A stretch of DNA of 64,000 nucleotides from Candidatus Palauibacter polyketidifaciens (GCF_947581785.1 NZ_CANPVO010000013.1:124001-188000), one strand, 5' to 3'; shown: positions 43,439 to 52,484, counted from the stretch's first letter. The notes: a model not told the origin generated them from the letters alone. Numbers and translations: made by a program.

Positions 43439-44124
43439 GCGTGTGCCTCCCCCCGGACGCCTTCGGTCGGTCGCAGACCCGCCAGCAGGAGATCGACGAT
43501 GTGCGCCTTCCGTTCCTGCAGGAAGCGATCGAAGTCCTCCACGGCCCTGGAGTGGAAGAGGCGCACTGTCGGGAGGGCGACGAACGGAAACAGGCAGGCC
43601 GACACGATCGTGAGCAGCGTGTGCCGGAGGTCGACATCGCGGATCTCGCCGGCACCGAGGGCCGCGCGCAACCGGTCCTCGAGCAGGAGCCCCGGCACCT
43701 CGTCGCGCGCCTCGATCGCGGCGGCGAAGTGCCGCTCCAGGATGCCGCCGCCGCACAGGCATTCGTTCAGCATCAGGCGGGCCATGTCCTGGTGCTCGTA
43801 GATGTAGTCGATGTAACCGTACACGAACGCGCGCAGGCTGTCCTCGACCCCCTCCTCCGCCCGCAGCGACTGGCTGAGCCCGGTCATGAACTGCCGGCAC
43901 CCGTGCTCGAACACGGCCTCGTAGAGCTGCTCCTTGGTGCGAAAATAGTAGTGCAGCAGCGCGCGATTGATCCCGGCGTGATCCGCGATCTCCTGCAATC
44001 GGGCGCCGTCCCGTCCCTTGCGGGCGAACACCGTGAGCGCGGCGTCGAAGATCCTCTGCTCGGTATCCGGCGGTCGTTGTTCGGTGTCCGGCGGTCGTGT
44101 GGCGACCGGAGCTTGCGGCACCAT
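43435..44124 (-). CDS. TetR-family transcriptional regulator of the efflux/sulfation operon
   Basis: 229 residues from ATG 44124. The N-terminal helix-turn-helix is canonical: RIFDAALTVFARKGRDGARLQEIADHAGINRALLHYYFRTKEQLYEAVFEHG. The C-terminal ligand-binding/dimer domain includes a TetR_C-like VYGYIDYIYEHQDMARLMLNECL. It is first in the operon, and its stop overlaps the outer-membrane gene start, so it likely controls its own operon as a ligand-responsive repressor. The upstream region 44125-44180 is AT-richer than its surroundings and has TTGACA (44166-44161, minus strand) as a possible -35, but no good -10, so I do not call a promoter. Confidence 0.88.
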   Translation of the reverse strand: MVPQAPVATRPPDTEQRPPDTEQRIFDAALTVFARKGRDGARLQEIADHAGINRALLHYYFRTKEQLYEAVFEHGCRQFMTGLSQSLRAEEGVEDSLRAFVYGYIDYIYEHQDMARLMLNECLCGGGILERHFAAAIEARDEVPGLLLEDRLRAALGAGEIRDVDLRHTLLTIVSACLFPFVALPTVRLFHSRAVEDFDRFLQERKAHIVDLLLAGLRPTEGVRGEAHA

Positions 44125-44307
44125 CGCGGTCCTCGCGTTGTCCAAATCGTTTAACAGTCTTGTCAAGAGGACCCGGACCCTAGTCACGGCTCGTACCGCA
44201 CGCAAGTTTCCCGCCGGCGAGATACATCGCGCGAGGTGCATCGCCGCCCCAATTCGGCAGGGCCTGGGCCACGGGCTGCCGGGGACCGCAACACCGACGG
44301 AGGATCC

Positions 44308-46044
44308 ATGAAGCCAGGCATCCGGATGTACGGCACGACCGTTCTCGCGATACTCGCGTTCGCGGCGGTGCCGCTGCGGCTGGACGCGCAGAGTGCGCCT
44401 CAGGTCGCGCGCTCGGCGGACGGGGTCGTCGTCGCGGCGCAGCCGCTGGCCGCGGCCGCGGGCGCGCGGATGCTGGAACTCGGGGGGAACGCCGCCGATG
44501 CGGCCGTCGCCGCCGCGTTCGCGATCTCCGTCGTGGAGCCGAGCATGAACAGCATCGGGGGGCGCAACCAGATCCTGATCCGGACGCCCGACGGCGGGGT
44601 CACGGGCATCGACGGGACCACGTCGGTCCCGCTCGGTTACGATCCGGCCACGGCACCCCGCGCCGCCTATGGCTATCCGACCGTCGGCGTACCAGGGTCG
44701 GTCGCGGGCCTCATGCGCCTGCACGAGGAATACGGGTCCCTCCCGCTGACCACGATCATGGCCCCGGCGATCGATTACGCGGCGCACGGGTTCCGGCTGC
44801 TTCCGGGAGAGGCGCGCCGCCAGGCGGGATCGCGCGACCAGGTGGCGGAATCCGAAGGCGCCCGGCGCTACTACCTGAAGGCCGACGGGTCGCCCTACCG
44901 CCCCGGCGACCGGCTCGTGCAGTCCGACATGGCCGAGACGCTGAGGACGATTTCCCTCGGCGGCGGCGACGCCTTCTACCGGGGAGAGATTGCCGGCCGC
45001 ATCGCCGACGACATGGCGGCGAACGGCGGCTTCCTGACCCGCGAAGCGCTGGCGGCCTACGAAGCGGAGGACTCGCGCATCGTGCGCGGATCCTACCGGG
45101 GGTTCGAGATCGTCGGTTCCGACATCCCGGCCTCCGGCGCGATCGCGATCCTCGCCCTCCAGGTCGCCGAAGTCTTCGATCCCGGCAGCATGAGCGACGA
45201 GGCGTGGGCGTCCGTCGTCGCCCAGTCCCTCGCTGTCGCCATGACCGAATACCGCCGGCCGAGTTCGGACTCCTCCGCCGCGCGCGTGACGTCGAAGGCG
45301 TTCGCCCGCCAGCTCGCGGAGCAGGTCCGGGTGCCCGTGGAGGCCGCCATCGAATCCGGCACGGAGTCCTGGGCCGCGTCGGGGGCCGCGTCACGGGCCG
45401 AAGGTCCATGGTTGGCGGTCGGCGCTCCGGTGCCGGGACTGCCGCCGGAGGACGGCCACACGACGCATCTCTCCGCTGCCGACGGGAACGGCATGGCCAT
45501 CGCGCTCACGCAGACCATCGGCCCCGGCATGGGAGCGAAGGTCGCCACTCCCGGACTCGGGTTCCTCTACGCCGTGACGCTGGGCGGTTACCTGGGAATC
45601 AGCGAGCCGGGAGAGCGGGCGCGGTCCGGCATCACGCCCTTCATGGTCCTCGACGACGGCGAACCGTTCCTCGTCCTGGGCGCCGCAGGCGGCATCCGGA
45701 TCATCTCGGCGGTTGTCCAGGCCGTGACCCGGGTCATCGATGACGGACTGGCGCTACCCGCCGCGCTCGCGGCCCCCCGCGTGCATCCCGACATGGGGCC
45801 CGACGGGCTCGCGGGCTTCTCCGTGGAAGCGGGCCCCGAGGACGGCTGGTCCGGGGCTTCGGTGGAGGAATTCCGGGAGATGGGATTCGAGATCACGCCC
45901 ACGCCGCGGCAGGGCGCGTTCGGGCGCATCCACGGCCTGCAGTACGACGCCGCCACCCGCACCTGGATCGGTGCCGCCGACCCCGACTGGGAGGGCGCCG
46001 CTGTGGCGCCCCGCCCCGCCGGGCCGACAGGAGGTCGAGACTAG
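44308..46044 (+). CDS. ggt: gamma-glutamyltransferase family protein, exported
   Basis: 578 residues from ATG 44308 (GGAGGA just upstream). A signal peptide (TTVLAILAFAAVPLRLDAQS) points to the periplasm. The family's N-terminal block (SADGVVVAAQPLAAAAGARMLELGGNAADAAVAAAFAISVVEPSMNSIGG) is clear. The autoprocessing and nucleophilic threonine is Thr385 in GHTTHLSAADGNGMAIALTQT. Gamma-glutamyltransferases cleave glutathione and other gamma-glutamyl compounds and are made as a precursor cut at this Thr. The residue after TTH-x-S differs from the classic VVD (AAD). It is divergent from the TetR operon. Confidence 0.88.
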   Translation: MKPGIRMYGTTVLAILAFAAVPLRLDAQSAPQVARSADGVVVAAQPLAAAAGARMLELGGNAADAAVAAAFAISVVEPSMNSIGGRNQILIRTPDGGVTGIDGTTSVPLGYDPATAPRAAYGYPTVGVPGSVAGLMRLHEEYGSLPLTTIMAPAIDYAAHGFRLLPGEARRQAGSRDQVAESEGARRYYLKADGSPYRPGDRLVQSDMAETLRTISLGGGDAFYRGEIAGRIADDMAANGGFLTREALAAYEAEDSRIVRGSYRGFEIVGSDIPASGAIAILALQVAEVFDPGSMSDEAWASVVAQSLAVAMTEYRRPSSDSSAARVTSKAFARQLAEQVRVPVEAAIESGTESWAASGAASRAEGPWLAVGAPVPGLPPEDGHTTHLSAADGNGMAIALTQTIGPGMGAKVATPGLGFLYAVTLGGYLGISEPGERARSGITPFMVLDDGEPFLVLGAAGGIRIISAVVQAVTRVIDDGLALPAALAAPRVHPDMGPDGLAGFSVEAGPEDGWSGASVEEFREMGFEITPTPRQGAFGRIHGLQYDAATRTWIGAADPDWEGAAVAPRPAGPTGGRD

Positions 46045-46047
46045 CCG

Positions 46048-46070
46048 GAGGCCGGTTGGCCGGCGGCCTC
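46048..46070. terminator. possible bidirectional terminator hairpin between ggt and coxM-like gene
   Basis: GAGGCCG (46048-46054) and CGGCCTC (46064-46070) form a perfect 7-bp stem with a 9-base loop, directly between the stops of two convergent genes; the stem's right end touches the stop of the minus-strand gene. There is no T-run, so a Rho-independent role is only suggested by position and symmetry. Confidence 0.4.
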
Positions 46071-46939
46071 TAGCCTCGCTGCATTCCCGGACAGCCGGCG
46101 GCCTCGGCCACGGCGCGCGCGATCAGCACCTGCGCGAGGTGGACGCGGTACTCCGAACTCGCGTTCTCATCCGACGGAGGTGTCTCGACTTCCGACACCT
46201 TCGACGCGGCAGCGAGGATCTGTGCCTTCTCGGATGCGCCGGTCAGGGCCGCTTCGACCCCGGGCGCGCGCAGCGGCGTGCCACCCATGTTCGTGAGCCC
46301 GATCGCGGCGCCCGCGATTCCGGAGTCCGTCCAGTTCACGACCGCGGCCACGCCGACGATCGCCCAGTCCTGCGCGCGGCGCTGGAACTTCTGATAGGCA
46401 CTGCCCCACCCTTCCCGCTTCGGCACCCGGACGCCGGTCACGATCTCTCCATCGGCCGCGGCCGACATGAACGGGCCGACGAAGAAGTCCGCCGCCGCCA
46501 CCGAGCGCGTGCCATCGCGGCCCGCGAGTGTGACCTCGGCATCGAGCGCCAGGAGCGCCGCCGGCAGATCCGAGGCCGGGTCCGCGTGTGCTACGGAACC
46601 CCCGAGCGTGCCGCGATGCCGCACCTGCGGATCGCCGATCCCCTCCGCCACCTTCGCCAGAAGGCCGCTCCCGCCCGTGAGTTCGGACGCGCCGGCCACT
46701 TCGTGATGCGTCGTCAGGGCCCCGATGACGACCGAGTCGCCGTCGTCGTGTACGCCGCGCAGTTCGTCGAGACCGCCGATATCGACGAGCAGGGAGGGCC
46801 GCGCAAGGCGCAGCCGCATGAGCGGAAGGAGCGAATGTCCGCCGGCCAGCGGCCGCGCGTCCTCGCCGCCCGCCGCGAGCAGGCTCAGCGCCTCATCGAG
46901 AGACGACGCGCGCTCGTAGTCGAAAGACGCGGGGATCAT
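46070..46939 (-). CDS. FAD-binding subunit of a CoxMLS-type molybdenum hydroxylase
   Basis: 289 residues, the usual length for CoxM/CutM subunits. The FAD-binding motifs are AGGHSLLPLMRLRLARPSLLVDIGGL (N-terminal) and RGTLGGSVAHADPASDLPAALLAL. The C-terminal CO-dehydrogenase flavoprotein domain follows (PVPKREGW...YQKFQRRAQDWAIVGVAA, GGTPLRAPGVEAALTG). It passes electrons from the iron-sulfur subunit to an acceptor. It overlaps the large subunit gene by ATGA. Gene order S-L-M differs from the M-S-L order of true aerobic CO dehydrogenases. Confidence 0.88.
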   Translation of the reverse strand: MIPASFDYERASSLDEALSLLAAGGEDARPLAGGHSLLPLMRLRLARPSLLVDIGGLDELRGVHDDGDSVVIGALTTHHEVAGASELTGGSGLLAKVAEGIGDPQVRHRGTLGGSVAHADPASDLPAALLALDAEVTLAGRDGTRSVAAADFFVGPFMSAAADGEIVTGVRVPKREGWGSAYQKFQRRAQDWAIVGVAAVVNWTDSGIAGAAIGLTNMGGTPLRAPGVEAALTGASEKAQILAAASKVSEVETPPSDENASSEYRVHLAQVLIARAVAEAAGCPGMQRG

Positions 46940-49302
46940 GCCTCACCTCCCTGGGCCGCCTGAATCGCTCGCCACACCCGTTCCGGACTCGCCGGCATCG
47001 GGACGTCCGTCACGCCGAGATGCGAGAGCGCATCCACGATCGCGTTGATCACCGCCGGCGCGGACCCGATCGTCCCCGCTTCGCCGATCCCCTTCACTCC
47101 CATGGGATTCGACGTGCTCGGCGTCACCGTCCGATCCGTCTCGAAGGACGGGAACTCCGCCGCGGAGGGCACGAGATAGTTGACCATCGACGAGGTCTCG
47201 AGCGTCCCGTCCTCTGCGTACGTCGCTTCCTCGTACAGCGCGGCCGCGATCCCCTGCGCCACGCCGCCGTGCACCTGGCCGTCCACGATGACGGGGTTGA
47301 TCACCGGCCCGCAGTCGTCCACCGCGATGTAGCGGACGAGATCCACGGCGCCCGTCTCCGTATCCACCTCGACGACGGCCACGTGCGTCCCGAAGGGGAA
47401 GGTGAAGTTCGGCGGATCGTACACGCAGCTCGCCTCAAGCCCGGGCTCGGAGTCCTCCGGCAGGCTGTGGGCCGTCCACGCCGCGAAGGCGAGTTCCGGC
47501 ATCGACTTCGTGCGGTCCGGGACCCCTTTCACCGAGAAGGTCCCCGCCTCGTACTCGAGGTCCTCCGGCGCCACCTCGAGCAGGTGCGCCGCGAGTCCCC
47601 TCGCCTTGTCCACCACCCGGTCGCACGCGTTGTGCACGGCGACCCCGGCCACCGCGAGGCTGCGGCTGCCGTAGGTGTTCATCCCGTGCGGCGCCACGTG
47701 CGTGTCCCCGTGGAGGACCGTGACGTCCTCGTACGGAATCCCGAGCGCGTCCGCCGTGATCTGCGACCAGGAGGTCACGTGCCCCTGCCCGTGCGGCGAA
47801 CTGCCCGTCACGACTTCCGCCTTTCCGGTCGGCAGCATGCGCACCGTGGCCGCATCCCAGCCGCCGGCTGCGTACTTCAGCGAAGCCAGCACCTGCGAGG
47901 GCGCGAGCCCGCAGATCTCCACGTAGGAGGAGAACCCGACCCCGATCTGCCTGCTGCCCCCTCCCTCCCTGCGCTCCGCCTGGTCGCTCCGGAACCCGTC
48001 GTAGTCGAGCAGTTCCAGCGCCCGGTCGAGCGCGGGCTCGTAGTCGGCCGAATCGAAGGCGAGCCCGCCCGGGCTCTGCACCATGTCGCCGGCCGGGAGG
48101 AAGTTGCGGCGCCGGATCTCCGCCGGGTCCACGCCGACTTCCCGCGCGAGCGAGTCGATCGCCCGCTCGATGGCGTAGGTCGCCTCGGGCCGACCCGCGC
48201 CCCGGTAGGCGTCCGTCGGGGTCGTGTTCGTGAACACGCCCGTGCACTCGAAGTGGTACGCCTCACCGCCGTAGCAGCCGCAGTAGAGGAAGGCGCCCAG
48301 GAGCGGCACACCCGGCGCCACGAGCTGCAGGTAGGCGCCCATGGCCGCGAGGATGTGGACGCGGTATCCGAGGATGTCGCCGTCGGAGGTCGCCGCGATC
48401 TCGATCTCCTGGACCTGGTCCCGGCCGTGAATCGTGGCGAGGTATCCCTCGCTGCGGCCAGCGACCCACTTGACCGGCTTCCCCAGGCGGCGCGCGAGGG
48501 CGATGCAGAGCGCCTCCTCCGCGTACACGTTCAGCTTCGAGCCGAAGCCGCCGCCCACGTCGGAGGGCGCGATGACGCGGATCTGCGACTCGGGGATTCC
48601 GAGGGTGAGCGCGAACAGCACCTTCGCGACGTGGGGAATCTGCGTCGTGGACCACACGGTGAAGTCGCCCGTCGAGGGGACGGACTGCGCGACGACCGCG
48701 CGCGGCTCCATCGCGTTCGGGATGAGCCGCGGCTGCGTGTAGCGCTCCTTGACGACGACATCCGCCTTCGCGAACGCCTCATCCACCTCGCCGTTCGTCA
48801 GCGCCCAGGTGTAGCTCTTGTTGTCGTCGAACGACTCGTGTACGCGCGGCGCGCCATCGGCCACCGCCGCCTCCACGTCCACGACCGCGTCGAGCACCTC
48901 GTAGTCGACCTCGACGAGTTCCGCCGCGTCGAGCGCCGCGTTGCGGCTCGTGGCGACCACGACCGCCACCGCGTCGCCCACGTACCGCGCCACATCCTGC
49001 GCCACCGGCCAGTGGTCGGGGATCCGGATGTCGTCCGTCACGGGCCACGCCATGGGCAGCCCCGCCGCCCATTCACCGGCGAGGTCGGCCCCGCTGTACG
49101 CCGCGACCACGCCCTCCGCGGCCGCGGCGGCGGAGACGTCCACCGAGTTGATGCGCGCAGACCCGTGCGGGCTCCGCACGAGCGCCGCATGAAGCATGCC
49201 GGGCAGCGTGAGGCCTTCCAGGAACTGGCCCTGCCCCGTGAGAAGCTTGGGATCCTCTTTCCGTGGGACCCCGCCGCCAACGTATTTCTCAGCCGTCGCC
49301 AT
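46936..49302 (-). CDS. molybdopterin large subunit, form II CoxL-like (xanthine dehydrogenase family)
   Basis: 788 residues. The active-site loop reads AYRGAGR (365-371), the form II signature, not the AYxCSFR of proven CO dehydrogenases. Molybdopterin contacts include GGGFGSK (about 250-256) and the base catalyst region GVKGIGEAG near the C terminus. It is cytoplasmic, with no signal sequence. Form II enzymes oxidise varied aldehydes, purines or aromatic compounds; CO oxidation should not be assumed. It starts 15 bases after the small subunit gene and overlaps the FAD subunit gene. Confidence 0.9.
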   Translation of the reverse strand: MATAEKYVGGGVPRKEDPKLLTGQGQFLEGLTLPGMLHAALVRSPHGSARINSVDVSAAAAAEGVVAAYSGADLAGEWAAGLPMAWPVTDDIRIPDHWPVAQDVARYVGDAVAVVVATSRNAALDAAELVEVDYEVLDAVVDVEAAVADGAPRVHESFDDNKSYTWALTNGEVDEAFAKADVVVKERYTQPRLIPNAMEPRAVVAQSVPSTGDFTVWSTTQIPHVAKVLFALTLGIPESQIRVIAPSDVGGGFGSKLNVYAEEALCIALARRLGKPVKWVAGRSEGYLATIHGRDQVQEIEIAATSDGDILGYRVHILAAMGAYLQLVAPGVPLLGAFLYCGCYGGEAYHFECTGVFTNTTPTDAYRGAGRPEATYAIERAIDSLAREVGVDPAEIRRRNFLPAGDMVQSPGGLAFDSADYEPALDRALELLDYDGFRSDQAERREGGGSRQIGVGFSSYVEICGLAPSQVLASLKYAAGGWDAATVRMLPTGKAEVVTGSSPHGQGHVTSWSQITADALGIPYEDVTVLHGDTHVAPHGMNTYGSRSLAVAGVAVHNACDRVVDKARGLAAHLLEVAPEDLEYEAGTFSVKGVPDRTKSMPELAFAAWTAHSLPEDSEPGLEASCVYDPPNFTFPFGTHVAVVEVDTETGAVDLVRYIAVDDCGPVINPVIVDGQVHGGVAQGIAAALYEEATYAEDGTLETSSMVNYLVPSAAEFPSFETDRTVTPSTSNPMGVKGIGEAGTIGSAPAVINAIVDALSHLGVTDVPMPASPERVWRAIQAAQGGEA

Positions 49303-49317
49303 GTTCTCTCTCCTCGC

Positions 49318-49785
49318 CTAAGAGCCCATGTCGTCGGCGGCCGCGAGCACCGCCTTGACGATGTTGTGGTAGCCGGTGCACCGGCAGAGGTTGCCCTCCA
49401 GCGCGAGCCGGACTTCGTCTTCCGTGGGCGCGGGGTTCTCATCCAGATATCCCACCGCGGCCATCATCATGCCCGGCGTGCAGAACCCGCACTGCAGGCC
49501 GTGGTTCTCGTGGAACGCCTTCTGGACCGGGTGCCAGTCGCCGTTGCTCGCGAGCCCCTCGACGGTGGTCACGTCCGCGCCGTCCGCCTGGACGGCGAGC
49601 ACGGTACACGACTTCACCGACTGACCATTCATCAGAATCGTGCAGGCGCCGCACGAGGACGTGTCGCAGCCCACGTTGGTGCCGGTCAGTTCGAGTTGTT
49701 CGCGGACGAAATGAACGAGGAGGGTGCGGGGTTCGACGTCCGCCTCGTGCCGAACCCCGTTCACGGTCATGGAGATGCGCTTCAT
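49318..49785 (-). CDS. [2Fe-2S] small subunit of the CoxMLS-type hydroxylase
   Basis: 155 residues. The plant-ferredoxin-like cluster site is [21 protein letters not shown], and the second cluster is bound by [10 protein letters not shown] and [13 protein letters not shown]. Length and motifs are standard for CoxS/XdhC-type small subunits. The ATG at 49785 follows AGGAG at 7 bases. It is the first gene of the three-gene operon; 149 bases separate it from the FGE-fold lipoprotein gene upstream on the same strand, enough for its own promoter, though I see no clear one. Confidence 0.92.
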   Translation of the reverse strand: MKRISMTVNGVRHEADVEPRTLLVHFVREQLELTGTNVGCDTSSCGACTILMNGQSVKSCTVLAVQADGADVTTVEGLASNGDWHPVQKAFHENHGLQCGFCTPGMMMAAVGYLDENPAPTEDEVRLALEGNLCRCTGYHNIVKAVLAAADDMGS

Positions 49786-49934
49786 GCGGCCACTCCTGAT
49801 CCTGTGCCGGCGGGAGCGCCGGCGGAGCTCCCGGAACGGGACTCATCCGGCCGCCCGTCGGCCGGGGGGATTCAGTCTAGAACGGGCTGCGGGGCCGGGG
49901 CAACCGGGCCGGGCCCGGGAGTCGGCGGGAGTGG

Positions 49935-52103
49935 TTAGCGGGCCGGGTCCGGGGTCGGCGCGTCGAACGTGAGGGCGACGCGGAAGCCGGTGCCGCCGCC
50001 GACCTGCGGATGGGCGTGGCGCGCTTCGGCGGTGGCCAGAATGCTGCCGCCGCTGCGCCACGCCGAGCGTACGGTCCAGCGGAAGTGGTAGAAGGCGCCG
50101 CCCCGCCAGGTGGGACGCAGGCAGCGGCCTTCGCTCCAGTGATGGGACGCTTCGCGGACGGGTGAGCCGTCGGTGGGCACCTCGTCGTAGGTGGCCGTCC
50201 AGCAGTCGGCCGCGAGTTCGGACACGTTGCCCAGCATGTCGTGGAGTCCCCACGGGTTCGGCGGCAGCGATCCCGTGGGCGCGGTGGACCCCACCTCCCA
50301 GTCGAGGCCGCACTCGTCGCACACCGCGTGTCCGCTCCCGACCTCGTCTCCCCACCAGCGGGCGGTCGTCGTCCCGGCGCGGGCCGCGTATTCCCACTCG
50401 GCGCTGCTCGGCAGCCGGTACGGGCGGCCGGTCTCCTCCGCCAGCCAGGCCAGGTACATCTCGGCGTCGAGGTAGGAGACGTGGATCACGGGACGGTCGC
50501 CCCGCCCCCATCCCCTGTCCTCGGGCCGGTAGTCGCATCCTCCCGCTGCCACGCAGCGGTCCCACTCGTCGAACGTCACCTCGTACTTGCCGATGGCGAA
50601 CCGGTGTCCGAACTCGATCCGCACGCGGGGACGCTCCCGCTCCCGGCTGAACTCCGGCCGGTCCGGCTCCCGGTCGAGCCCCAGGCGCCGGTCTTCTCCC
50701 TCGGCCCGCCCCGTCACGAACCCTCCCGGCGGCATTTCCACCATGACCGGACAGAGGTCGCAGTCCCTGAACTCGCGCAGGCCCGCCGGGTTGGGCTCCG
50801 AGGGGCGCCGGGGCGGGGCCGACGCCGCGGCGGAGGACGATTGTCTGGACCCGCCGCGCAGTACCGACCCGATCCGAGCGGGCGGGCTCCCGGCGGCGGG
50901 CCCGCGGCCATCGCGGGCGCCCGATCCGCCGGCCGCCGCGGCGTCCGTCCCGATTTCGTACAGCGACACCCGGATCTCCCCCGTCTCCGGCACCGGCCGC
51001 ACGGCGACCAGCCGCAACGGCGACACGAACCCGACGGGGATGGCGGGGATGTCGAGCGTCCCCAGGTATCCGCCTCCGGGTCCCATCACATCGATGACCT
51101 CGGGGATGAGACCACGCACCCGCCGCGACACCCACAGCCCGCCCGTCGGATCGAGCGTGAAGCCGACGATGGGAGACAGCACCTCCTCGTATCCGGTGGC
51201 GTCGACCACTTCCGCGGCCGTCACGCCGCACTGCCGCATGAGGCCCCCGTACGGGCCCGGGCCGAACGAAAGCGACGCCATCGCCATCGCTCGCGTGACG
51301 GGGATCGCCGGCGCCGCCGCCCGCCGCACGCTGGCGAAGACCTCTCCCCGCGCGTAGCCGTCGATCCGGAACCCGTCCCCGTTCACGAACCAGAGCGTGT
51401 CGCCGCGGCTCGCCCACACCGCGTCCGGCGCGAACACCTTCGGGGCGGGCATGGACACGCACGGCAGTTCCATGAGCGACAGTTCCCGCCTCACGACGTG
51501 GACCGGTTCCGCTCCGCGGGGCGTATGGACCGCCAGCGTCTGGTCCATCGACATGTCCGCCGTCGTGGAACCCACGGTCGCGAACCATTCCGCCGCCGCG
51601 CCCTCGCCCACCGCAAAGCCGGGGCCCCAGTAGCTTGCGGGGAGCCGCTCCTCCCCCGCGAACTCTCCGTCCCGCGACCAGCGGCTGAGCACGCCCCGCC
51701 TCGCATCGAGCGCGACGAGCGTCCCCCCCGGCCCCAGCGTCAGCGCGGACACGCCCCGGAACTCGCCCGGACCCTCTCCCGCCCGTCCCACTGCCTCCAC
51801 GAAGGCCCCCGCGCCGTCGAACACGGCGACCCGGGCGCCCGTCACGTCCGCGACGTAGACCCGCTCGGCCGTCGGATCCGCGGCCACTCCCCAGGGGAGC
51901 GCCGTGAGCGCGCTGTCCGGCGTCATGAGGTCCGCCATGTGCACCGCCCCGCCCGCGAACGGCGCGTCGGCGGACTCGTTGTCGGAAATCGCTACTCCGA
52001 CCGAGTCGCGCGGCGACAGGCCCCCGAGACCTTCCTCCGGCCCCGGGGCGCAGGCGCCGACCGCAAGGACGACACCGGCTGCGACGAGCGTCGGGCGCCG
52101 CAT
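49935..52103 (-). CDS. lipoprotein: beta-propeller fused to FGE/sulfatase-modifying-factor-type domain
   Basis: 722 residues from ATG 52103 (AAGG 5 bases upstream; an in-frame ATG at 52121 overlaps the previous gene). A lipoprotein signal ends VLAVGAC. Residues ~40-380 are six-bladed-propeller-like (WGVAADPTAERVYVADVTGARVAVFDGAG, GEGPGEFRGVSALTLGPGGTLVALD, GFTLDPTGGLWVSRRV). A Pro/Ser/Ala linker leads to an FGE-sulfatase fold from about 455: MVEMPPGGFVTG, FAIGKYEVTFDEWDRCV, PVIHVSYLDAEMYLAWLAEETGRPYRLPSSAEWEYAARAG, NPWGLHDMLGNVSELAAD, and a final TGFRVAL. The paired catalytic cysteines of true formylglycine enzymes are not evident, so it is more likely a binding module. Last gene of the PadR operon. 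Confidence 0.75.
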   Translation of the reverse strand: MRRPTLVAAGVVLAVGACAPGPEEGLGGLSPRDSVGVAISDNESADAPFAGGAVHMADLMTPDSALTALPWGVAADPTAERVYVADVTGARVAVFDGAGAFVEAVGRAGEGPGEFRGVSALTLGPGGTLVALDARRGVLSRWSRDGEFAGEERLPASYWGPGFAVGEGAAAEWFATVGSTTADMSMDQTLAVHTPRGAEPVHVVRRELSLMELPCVSMPAPKVFAPDAVWASRGDTLWFVNGDGFRIDGYARGEVFASVRRAAAPAIPVTRAMAMASLSFGPGPYGGLMRQCGVTAAEVVDATGYEEVLSPIVGFTLDPTGGLWVSRRVRGLIPEVIDVMGPGGGYLGTLDIPAIPVGFVSPLRLVAVRPVPETGEIRVSLYEIGTDAAAAGGSGARDGRGPAAGSPPARIGSVLRGGSRQSSSAAASAPPRRPSEPNPAGLREFRDCDLCPVMVEMPPGGFVTGRAEGEDRRLGLDREPDRPEFSRERERPRVRIEFGHRFAIGKYEVTFDEWDRCVAAGGCDYRPEDRGWGRGDRPVIHVSYLDAEMYLAWLAEETGRPYRLPSSAEWEYAARAGTTTARWWGDEVGSGHAVCDECGLDWEVGSTAPTGSLPPNPWGLHDMLGNVSELAADCWTATYDEVPTDGSPVREASHHWSEGRCLRPTWRGGAFYHFRWTVRSAWRSGGSILATAEARHAHPQVGGGTGFRVALTFDAPTPDPAR

Positions 52104-52110
52104 CGGCGCC

Positions 52111-52482
52111 TTACGCCGCATCCCGGCGCCCGCCCGCGTACTGCAGGGCGAGCCAGGCGATCGACGCCACGCCGAGGATGAGGAAACCGACGATGGACGA
52201 GCCCAGGGCGACCTGGATCCCGCCCCACGCCAGCCCCGCGTTTACCTCCCCAGCCCGCGAGATAGCCTCTGCGGCCAGCCAGACGCCGACGAGGGATCCG
52301 AGCACCCCGAGGCACGCGGCGAGGGCGCCGAGAACCAGGATGGAATGGATGCGCAGCCCCGCCGGCGGGGCTCCGGAGGACCGAAACCGGTCGGCCGTCG
52401 CGCGTCCGATCTGTACCAGCATCAGGATCAGGACGATCCAGATCGGATACTGGATGAATCCGAGTGATTCGATGAAGGACAT
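52111..52482 (-). CDS. small membrane protein resembling MotA/TolQ/ExbB channel proteins
   Basis: 123 residues from ATG 52482 with GGAGGT 5-6 bases upstream. Three hydrophobic segments are visible: IQYPIWIVLILMLVQIG, ILVLGALAACLGVLGSLVGVWLAAEAI and GSSIVGFLILGVASIAWLAL. The motif LGVLGSLVGVWLAAEAI followed by GGIQVALGSSIVGFLIL resembles the TolQ/ExbB core (LGLLGTVxG ... I..AL.TT..GL). The protein is shorter than classical members. It starts two bases after the preceding gene's stop. The resemblance is by eye only. Confidence 0.6.
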   Translation of the reverse strand: MSFIESLGFIQYPIWIVLILMLVQIGRATADRFRSSGAPPAGLRIHSILVLGALAACLGVLGSLVGVWLAAEAISRAGEVNAGLAWGGIQVALGSSIVGFLILGVASIAWLALQYAGGRRDAA

Positions 52483-52484
52483 CG

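Noticed and set aside
44125-44180. A sigma-70 promoter for the TetR/efflux operon
   Set aside because: TTGACA is present at 44166-44161, but no acceptable -10 lies at 16-18 bases, so I kept it only as a remark.
46070-49785. True carbon-monoxide dehydrogenase coxMSL
   Set aside because: The active-site loop is AYRGAGR rather than AYxCSFR, and the gene order is S-L-M.
47020-49938. A 972-codon plus-strand frame opposite the CoxL-like and CoxS-like genes
   Set aside because: Arg/His-rich antisense shadow; the minus-strand genes have all family motifs.
49935-52103. A genuine formylglycine-generating enzyme that activates sulfatases
   Set aside because: The fold matches, but the paired catalytic cysteines are not evident and no sulfatase gene is in the window.
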